Shown piece after piece: positions 57,616-64,000 of a stretch of DNA of 64,000 nt. Source of the DNA: Astropecten irregularis. Lineage: Eukaryota; Echinodermata; Asteroidea; Paxillosida; Astropectinidae. A program made the position numbers and the translations under genes. Position 1 is the first letter of the stretch; every line of letters begins with the position of its first letter. Under the pieces are notes generated by a model that saw only the letters and a list, made by a program, of their open reading frames with translations, was not told the origin of the DNA and did no database searches. The stretch is taken from the NCBI GenBank assembly GCA_963971285.1, contig OZ020261.1, positions 5,025,983-5,089,982 on the forward strand, written 5' to 3'.

Positions 57616-57742
57616 AGTGGGGAGCCGAGTGGTGGCATCTAGGGGGAGGGGGCACTGACATCCAGTGAGGGGGGCATATGCCCCCTCCCAAAAACATACA
57701 CCACTTTAATAGTTGCTTTTTACTATCACAGCATAATAGTCG

Positions 57743-57884
57743 AGGGGTCGATTTCACGAAGCCCTATGATATGATTGTACCTTGAGTTACGAAGGATAAC
57801 CCATCGTATCCTACGTAGGGTTGCAATGCATTACAAGTCCTGCACTCGATAGTAAGTTACGAAGAGTTTGGTGAAATCGACCCC
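57743..57884. mobile_element. Palindromic MITE, family 8, copy 2
   Basis: GGGGTCGATTTCACGAAGCCC at the left, mirrored by 'GTTTGGTGAAATCGACCCC' at the right. Confidence 0.82.
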
Positions 57885-58319
57885 AGGCATGACAGAAAGT
57901 GCAAAGGTGAAAGTCTAAAAGCTTTGACTGGCCAGCACTGATGATTAAACCGACTGATTTGGAAAAGGCTTGCTGTATTCAAAATAGGATACTGATCTGA
58001 TAAAGACTAGAGATACAAGAGTAGAGTCCAAAGGCAGAGATATATGGAGGGCATAGAATCAACAAGAGACAAACGATGAGCAAGGAATCAGCCTAGATAT
58101 CAAGTTGACGTGGAACTCACTGATTTCAGCAACTAAATTTGGGTCCCTGGCAAGTGTGCATCTTTATTCATCGCACCGTACCTCCGTGGTATAGGGTCTA
58201 GGGGTAGGACATCCAGAAAAAAAAGGGGGGAAAAGAAAGAAAGGGGTAAAAAAACACAAAGTGACGTTAAAGTGCACCTATGTTGGATGGAGGCTGGGCG
58301 GCAGGTGTGGAACAGGTTA
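57885..58319. other. No gene seen
   Basis: No exon or repeat recognised. Confidence 0.35.
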
Positions 58320-58812
58320 AATGTAATATGCAAATTAGGCTTGCCCTTCACTGACGTGGATGAGCACTGTATATTCAGTGCTTGTGAGAACACGTGAGAA
58401 AAAATCACATGCTTGCTCAGGTGGGATTCGAACCCACGACCTCCTGCTTACTAGTGCAGATGCCTTACCTGCTAGGCCACCGAGCTAGCTGGGGTCTGCA
58501 GGGTGAATCGAATCCAATATCGCGGCAGGTACCACAGTAAATCATGAATATTAAATGATTTTGGTCGGGAAATAGATAATGTGCAAATTAGGCTTGCCCT
58601 TCACCGACGTGGATGAGCACTGTATACTCAGTGCTTGTGAGAGCACGTGAGAAATAATCACATGCTGGCTCAGGTGGGATTCGAACCCACGACCTCCTGC
58701 TTACTAGTGCAGATGCCTTACCTGCTAGGCAACCGAGCTAGCTGGGGTCTGCAGGGTGAATCAAATCCAATATTGCGGCGGGTACCGCAGTAAATCATGA
58801 ATATTGATGAAT
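58320..58812 (-). repeat. Two tandem SINE units (253 bp) with tRNA-like heads
   Basis: The minus strand has 'GCTAGCTCGGTGGCCTAGCAGG' (box A) and 'GGGTTCGAATCCCACC' (box B) at 58416-58491 and again at 58670-58744. Both are embedded in a repeated unit with 'CAAATTAGGCTTGCCCTTCAC' and 'GTAAATCATGAATATT'. The acceptor arms pair poorly and the anticodon loop is one base too long, so these are tRNA-derived rather than tRNA genes. Confidence 0.68.
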
Positions 58813-58819
58813 ATTGAGG

Positions 58820-59159
58820 TTAACTGTAGTATCATACTTTGGTATAAACATCCCGAAACATGAAATCTTCACAGATTTACCTATAACTTACAGGGTGAAA
58901 AGATGGTGATTGTAGAAACATACTGTTAAAATATTTCTACCTGAAATGCTGTTTTTATCCAGAAAAGAGTAAAACCAATGGCCAAAAATATTTTTGATCT
59001 TTTAAAGAAATACTGTGGTAATTTTTCACAGTTTTCTCAAAAAATGGGCACCGTATGGGACTGAAATTTTCACAGATTACTGTTTTTGTATCTTCCTTGA
59101 TATCTTTGCCCATGAATCTGCATTTCTTCAACAAAAGCAAAGTATGATATTACCTTTAA
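58820..59159 (+). mobile_element. Family 1 MITE, subfamily B
   Basis: TTAA at both ends; 'GTAGTATCATACTTTGG' at the left and 'GCAAAGTATGATATTACCT' at the right. It shares its right TTAA with the next element. Confidence 0.82.
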
Positions 59160-59520
59160 AGGTAGCATCATACATTGATTTTTGTCAAAGAAATACAGAT
59201 TCATGGGCATCAATATCAAGACAGATACAGTCACAGTCATCTTTGAAAATTTCAGTACCATATGAAGCCCACTTTTTGAGAAAACAGTGAAAAACAACCA
59301 CAGTATTTCTTAAGTCTTTTCTCTTTTATTTTTGAACTTTTAAAAGATCAAAAAGATTTTCGGTCGTAGTTTTACTAATTTCTGGATAAATACACCATTT
59401 CAGGTGGAAATATTTTAACGGTATGTTTCTACCACCACCATCTTCATATCCTGTGAGTTATATGTAAATCTGTGAACATTTCTGTTTAGGTGTCTCCCCA
59501 AGGTATGATATTACCTTTAA
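59156..59520 (-). mobile_element. Family 1 MITE, subfamily A
   Basis: A reverse copy starting TTAA-AGGTAGCATCATACATTG and ending 'CCAAGGTATGATATTACCT-TTAA'. It abuts the previous copy head to head with only one TTAA between them. Confidence 0.85.
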
Positions 59521-60003
59521 GGATGGGCGTTGGGAGTTGATACTTCAACTATTGATACTAGGGTGGGGGGGGGGGGGGGGGGGTATGGTGGTCGTGTTTT
59601 GCGTCAAAAAGCTCCTGCATTTCATGGCAGTCATTTTCAGGACAGGTCTGTGCTGTGCCACCTTTGTCAAAGACCGAAGAACGTGAGACACCGATTACTA
59701 ACAAGTGCTCATATTTGATAGATTGGGGACGGATTCCGGCCAAAATGTCCGGGCAAAATGTTAATTCTCCCAGGGACCAAAGAAGAAAAAGAAAAAGAAA
59801 GAAACAGACAAAAACTAAGGATTTGAGGCTTTGCATGGTGGCAATAGCGCTCCGCACTAATGACGTCACAAAATCCCCGGATGTCAGACAAACATTGTCT
59901 CACACACGCAGTGTACATGCACGCGCACACGCACGTTTGCATGGTTGCAATGTTTGTCTGAGATCGGGTGCTATTTGTAGCGCAAGTGCGGAGCGCTTTT
60001 GGT
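59521..60003. other. Unassigned; poly-G tract and signal-peptide-like frame
   Basis: About 22 G at 59562-59583. On the minus strand from 59846, 'GCCACCATGCAAAGCCTC' opens a frame reading 'MQSLKSLVFVCFFLFLFLLW'. Its start is repeated at 62974. No gene assignment is made. Confidence 0.35.
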
Positions 60004-60235
60004 ATGTGGATCGGTTTGCGGAAACACCATGTAAGAATCGTTCGTACTTTCGCACTTCTGTTTCGTTGGCACTTCTCATAATTGTCTCAACGTTTTGACT
60101 AGTCTCCTGATTCTCCTGATGAGGACTAGAGCAGGCTAGTCGAAACGTTGAGACCTTTACAAGAAGTGCCAACGAAACAGAAGTGGGAAAAGTACGAACG
60201 ATTCTTACATGGTGTTTCCACAAACTGATTCACAT
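60004..60235. mobile_element. Palindromic element, family 11, copy 1
   Basis: 'GTGGATCGGTTTGCGGAAACACCATGTAAGAATCGTTCGTAC' is mirrored by its inverse at the right end, around 'CTCATAATTGTCTCAACG...GTCGAAACGTTGAGACC'. Copy 2 is at 62761-62967 in the SLC37 gene. Confidence 0.82.
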
Positions 60236-60989
60236 AGAGACTATGTAATGGTATTATGCGTTCGAAGAACTGATTATTATTATTATTATTAAAAAACTGA
60301 GTGAAATTTTTCACGGATAAGTTAATATTTTGTTAGGATTACATAATTTCCCCTTGAAAAATGACCACAAATTAGACAGGTTAGAAAATAGAGATTAGAG
60401 AATTTTGTGAAATTCATGAGAAAATGTTCAAGTTGATTGGATTAAGATTAGTAGTATTAGTAGGATGAGCATTGTTACTTCATAAATACCTTTAATACCG
60501 AGCAGCAAGTCCAGTCAAATCAATTCTCATATGCATACAGATTTAGGATAGCAATTCACGCAAGTTGGAATTTGCTTCCTGCTTCTAATACACAGCACAC
60601 TATTAGTCTAATTCGCTAAAGCGCGTGTGGCACCAATACAGGTCTGGGACCAAATTAACCTCACACTTACAGAAGGTCAGATGGAGGCAACATCTGGTGT
60701 CATATACATTGTATGATAAGGATAGATTATTTAAATCCTGGATGCCCTATTCACACTTCAGAAAATCTGACCCACGTACTAGTCACTGGCCTGTTCACAC
60801 GGCAAGATTTTAATGCGGCATGGATCCTGTGTTGACCCTACTAGTGATGTGAGTTGAGAGCGGTCGATCCGTGTTGAAAATTGATTTGTGTTGAGAATGG
60901 TGGTTTGAATGTCGTCAAGCGCATTTTGCGTTGAGTAATGTGAACGCAGACCATGATTGACGCATTTTGAAATTTTGAAGAGTTGACCT
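60236..60989. other. No gene seen
   Basis: No exon or repeat recognised. Confidence 0.35.
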
Positions 60990-61130
60990 GGGGTCGATTT
61001 CACCAAACTCATTGTAACTTACAATCAATCGTAGGACTTATGATGCATTGCAGCCCTACTTTGATACGATGGGTTATCCTTTGTAACTCGAGTTATGATT
61101 GATTGTAGGGTTTTGTGAAAACGACCCCTG
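60990..61130. mobile_element. Palindromic MITE, family 8, copy 3
   Basis: GGGGTCGATTTCACCAAACTC at the left, mirrored by 'GGTTTTGTGAAAACGACCCC' at the right. Confidence 0.82.
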
Positions 61131-61274
61131 GTTGGCAATGTGTCACAATTTATAATCCATTACTCAAAATGATGCAAAAACTAAATAAAAATTAATGAAA
61201 TTTAAACTAATCAGAAAATGTTCAATGGCATTACAGCTCAGTCATGATGATTTAGCTATAGGCGACAAAATGTG

Positions 61275-61910
61275 ATGATTTTTTATGCTGATTCCAGGGC
61301 CATTCTCAACATGCTCAAGGCTGGACCAATCAAAAAGTTTTAAACTGTGAGGTCATTTTAAGCTGGTTCAGTGGCCACTGAAATGGATTGACCAATCACA
61401 AGCCTGAATAACTGGTCTATGTTTTTGCCATGCAAAACAAAACAGAAAAGAAGCATTGTGATTTATGTCATGCTGATTGCAGGGCACTATGGATACCAAC
61501 TGGACCAATCAGAGTCAAAGCAGCAGGCTGGTTTAAAATGCTAGTTCAGGGGCCACTCATGCAAATGTATGGCTTAACCAATGAGCATGCAAAAAAAAAA
61601 AACATTGCAAAATATGATATGCTGGTTGCAGGGCACTATGGATGCCGACTGGACCAATCAGAGTGAAAGCAGCAGGCTGATTTTTGTATGCTAGTTCAGG
61701 GGCCACTCATGCAAATGTATAGCTTCACCAATGAGCATGCACATAAAAGAAACATTGCAATTTATGATATGCTGGTTGCAGGACATTATGGATGCCGACT
61801 GGACCAATCAGAGTGAAAGCAGCAGGCTGATGTTTTATGCTAGTTCAGGGGCCACTCATGCATATGCATAGCTTGACCAATGAGCATGCATATCATTGGT
61901 TGAAAGGTAT
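61275..61910. repeat. About 150-bp tandem array with CCAAT and octamer motifs
   Basis: Four units start near 61275 (diverged), 61464, 61617 and 61767. Three units carry 'TGGACCAATCAGAG', 'CACTCATGCAAATGTAT' (ATGCAAAT octamer, decayed in the last) and 'ACCAATGAGCATGCA'. The array ends about 25 bp from the SLC37 stop codon, on its 3' side. Confidence 0.85.
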
Positions 61911-61934
61911 TTATGAATGGAATAAATTCACCCC

Positions 61935-62039
61935 TCACCCGGCGATGTTATCATCATCATTGGTACCTGTGGCCAGCAGTTGGTAACTGCTTCTGCAGAA
62001 CATCTTCTTGACTTCCTTGTACACGAGCCTTAAGAGACA
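61935..62039 (-). CDS. SLC37 terminal coding exon
   Basis: Read on the minus strand: acceptor 'TTCCCTGACAG|TGTCTC', phase 0, encoding CLLRLVYKEVKKMFCRSS and a polar tail ending TNDDDNIAG, then TGA. This is the end of the last membrane span plus the cytosolic C-terminus. It ends without a dilysine KKxx retrieval motif. Confidence 0.82.
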   Translation of the reverse strand, partial: CLLRLVYKEVKKMFCRSSYQLLATGTNDDDNIAG

Positions 62040-63584
62040 CTGTCAGGGAAGAAATGAAATAAGGTGTCATCCTTGATACTCTGTCTCTCAACAAGGCCGA
62101 AAAAAAAATTTGTTGTGTTGCCCTCAAGTGGAAAATATAAATTTTGGGTCAGTCGTTCGAATTTTATTTTATTTTATTTTTTTTTTTTTTTTTGCCGACT
62201 TTCAAACATTTAAGAATAAATACAGGATGTATGGTCACCAGGGCTTATAAATCAACGGTCTTAGGTCGTTTTGAGGAGACACGCTTTTTTACTGTTAAAT
62301 CTTACATTTTCTGTCAAAAATTGTGAGTTTTTATACTTTAGGACTCAGAGAAAAAAAAGAAAAGAAAAAAAAATCCCGACCCAAAGTTTTTGCATTTCAC
62401 GGTCGGTCCGCACTGAGGGCAACACAACAATGTGACAACTATGTACACGGAGCTATCGCTCTAGTAATTTTAATAAAGCTCCAAGTGACAACCCAATTAC
62501 TCACCACAGCGGAAGCAAGCTCAGCAGCGGCTAGCATGAGGAAGACTTCGTTCCAACCTTTGTTCTGCTTTGGGTTGATGATGCCGGTAAGGAGGGGACC
62601 TAAAGCCGCTCCCACCGTCCCCGTCCCATCAATAATGGATGCCACAGTTGCTAAGGCTTTGGCATTACCATGGAGAGACGGATGCGTGCCCTAGATTGAC
62701 CAAAAAACAACAACCGACAATGAAGAAACTTTCACTGCATCTTCTCTAACATCCTGTTGTATGTGGATTGGTTTGCGGAAACACCATGTAAGAATCGTTC
62801 GTAGTTTCGGACTTCTTATTTCATTCGCACTTCTCGTCAGCTCTCAATGTTTCGACTAGCCTGCTCTACTCATCATCAGGAGACGTTGAGACCTTACAAG
62901 AAGTGAGAATGAAATAGAAACTACGAACGATTCTTACATGGTGTTTCCGCAAACCAATTCACACACCAATTGTCACCATGCAAAGCCTCAAATTTTTCAT
63001 CCTGATTAAGTTTGTTCATTGAACAGTGACCTGTAAAAGACACAATCTGACTGTTCCGCAATTGGTAAACCGTTTCCTCTTTGAAACTCGCAGTTTCCAT
63101 TTCAGGTAACATATTTTTCTGAACATTTTCTTCAAACTAATGGACACAAATTTCAAAGGAATTTACCCCACTTTTTTTCAGTTGGCAGGAATGGCAGCGA
63201 TATAAATATCTAAGAACAACGGGTCCATTCAGTTTTATTCCATGTAATATTTTAAATAGGACTTGGTGGGACCAAACGGGGTAGACACAAGGTATTCTGG
63301 GTAAAATTGTTGCTAGACCTAGTGCTGAGTGATGTACATTTGCCACAAGAATTACAAAATAACCCGCTGTCCTTTGCGTGCGCATGCGTAGTGTCGAAAA
63401 CAGGCCATCTTTGATATAGGTCCAATGCAAAACAAAGAAGATGATGCAAGTAATAGCGCCCTCATAAGACGGAAAATACACATGGTCATTTCTTAAAACT
63501 CACAACTTACCAGGTCTGCAGACACTGCGGTGGTTATGAGAGCATAAGGCGCATTGGTGAAAAAGGCAGTCAACATCATAAGAC
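61935..63584 (-). CDS. SLC37A2-like sugar-phosphate exchanger, last three coding exons
   Basis: Spliced gene on the minus strand; exons are listed separately. SLC37 proteins are major-facilitator carriers with about 12 membrane spans, in the endoplasmic reticulum membrane, exchanging sugar phosphate (glucose-6-phosphate for A1/A2) for phosphate. The joined segments 'NAPYALITTAVSADL', 'GNAKALATVASIIDGTGTVG', 'AALGPLLTGII' and 'LLRLVYKEV' match the last third of SLC37A1/A2, and RLVYKE is closest to A2 as I recall it. Phases agree (1/0/0). The N-terminal two-thirds lies past the right edge. The gene converges on the IgSF gene. Confidence 0.9.
62040..62504. other. SLC37 intron, poly-T/A tracts
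   Basis: Intron between the last two coding exons. T-runs at about 62158-62193 and an A-rich run at 62350-62375 surround 'AAATTTTGGGTCAGTCGTTCGA' and its near-inverse 'CCCGACCCAAAGTTTTTG'; 'TTGTTGTGTTGCCCTCA' and 'TGAGGGCAACACAACAA' also pair. This makes a foldback element at about 62108-62431. Confidence 0.55.
62505..62690 (-). CDS. SLC37 penultimate coding exon
   Basis: Minus strand: acceptor 'GGTCAATCTAG|GGCACG', donor 'TCCGCTGTG|GTGAGT'; 186 nt, phase 0 to 0. It encodes GTHPSLHGNAKALATV, the highly conserved 'IIDGTGTVGAALGPLLTG' segment, 'INPKQNKGWNEVFLML' and 'AAAELASAV', covering membrane spans 11 and most of 12. Four residues 'KQNK' lengthen the loop relative to the human proteins as I recall them. 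Confidence 0.92.
62761..62967. mobile_element. Palindromic element, family 11, copy 2 (SLC37 intron)
   Basis: 'GTGGATTGGTTTGCGGAAACACCATG' is mirrored by 'CATGGTGTTTCCGCAAACCAATTCACAC'. The copy is 207 bp. Confidence 0.83.
63511..63584 (-). CDS. SLC37 exon encoding membrane span 10 region
   Basis: Minus strand: acceptor 'CTTATCCCAG|GTCTTATG', donor 'GACCTG|GTAAGT'; 74 nt, phase 1 in, phase 0 out. It encodes GLMMLTAFFTNAPYALITTAVSADL, collinear with the conserved 'GGPYALITTAVSADLG' of SLC37A1/A2. Here the usual G-G before PYAL is replaced by N-A. Confidence 0.9.
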
Positions 63585-63613
63585 CTGGGATAAGAATGAG
63601 AAAAATACAATCT

Positions 63614-63963
63614 TTAACCCCTTCAGCCCGGGTTTATTTTCAGCCCTGCTTGTTCCGACCTCATTATCAGCACCGCACAAAAGATCACATTCAAGGCGCA
63701 CTCTAATTCGTTCACGCCCAGATGTTCCCAACTCAGAGATTGCCATCAACTCGAAAATGCAGATCTTTTCAAATGCAAATTATGGGGGTGAATGTACCAC
63801 AATGGGTGGATCTTTGTGGACAATAAAGGTTCCCAGAACCTCTTGTTCCAGACAGTAACCCAATTCAATGCATTTCAATGGAAATAACAAAGCAATCATG
63901 AATATTCTCAGCTAGGCCATGGCGGGGGAGTGCTATGGATGTCCTCCGGGCTGAAGGGGTTAA
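63614..63963. mobile_element. TTAA-flanked element CCCCTTCAGCCCGG (SLC37 intron)
   Basis: 350 bp. TTAA-CCCCTTCAGCCCGGG at the left is mirrored by 'CCGGGCTGAAGGGG-TTAA' at the right. Non-coding; another short-TIR family with a TTAA boundary. It lies 30 bp upstream of an SLC37 exon. Confidence 0.82.
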
Positions 63964-64000
63964 AAACCAACACAGGTGCTTAACATTCCCAAGCATTTAG

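Noticed and set aside
58416-58491. Functional tRNA gene on the minus strand
   Set aside because: Boxes A and B are good but the acceptor stem has several mismatches, the anticodon loop is eight bases, and the whole unit is tandemly repeated with a non-tRNA body. The same judgement applies to 52308-52383 and 55388-55468.
62323-62694. 123-residue plus-strand frame
   Set aside because: It is the antisense of the SLC37 penultimate exon plus intron sequence.

Overview
This is a repeat-dense animal (metazoan) nuclear DNA window. It shows spliced genes with GT-AG introns, GPI-anchored adhesion-protein architecture, LINE and tRNA-derived SINE remnants, and very many short inverted-repeat elements. 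The two recognisable genes and the repeat style fit an invertebrate deuterostome such as an echinoderm. That placement is inference and nothing here proves it.

Two protein-coding genes are supported. (1) On the + strand, 25486-46971, lie the last eleven exons of an immunoglobulin-superfamily cell-surface protein. The domains run Ig1, Ig2, Ig3, one fibronectin type III domain, an acidic Ser/Thr-rich stalk and a C-terminal GPI-attachment signal. This is the layout of lachesin/klingon/wrapper-type neural adhesion proteins. All intron phases agree across the eleven exons. The signal-peptide exon was not found; a plausible extra upstream exon is at 22925-22990. (2) On the - strand, 61935-63584, lie the last three coding exons of an SLC37 sugar-phosphate/phosphate exchanger (SLC37A2-like). 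Its 5' part lies beyond the right edge. The two genes converge tail to tail, about 15 kb apart.

Layout: 1-25 kb is non-coding (intergenic or a long 5' intron) and is filled with inverted-repeat elements, SINE/LINE remnants and two large satellites (20.97-21.51 kb and 21.84-22.57 kb). 25.5-47 kb is the IgSF gene, whose introns carry repeats, hexamer arrays and a 1-kb CACGG pentamer array. 47-61.9 kb is intergenic and rich in repeats. 61.9-64 kb is the SLC37 gene end, with a CCAAT/octamer-bearing tandem array just past its stop codon.

The dominant structure is a set of non-autonomous DNA elements with TTAA target duplications (piggyBac-like by target site). One family of about 360 bp has some 20 copies here, roughly a tenth of the window. 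At least three nested insertions can be read directly, and each preserves TTAA on both sides. No transposase gene, rRNA, functional tRNA, CRISPR array, or recognisable retroviral or Polinton-type element was seen.
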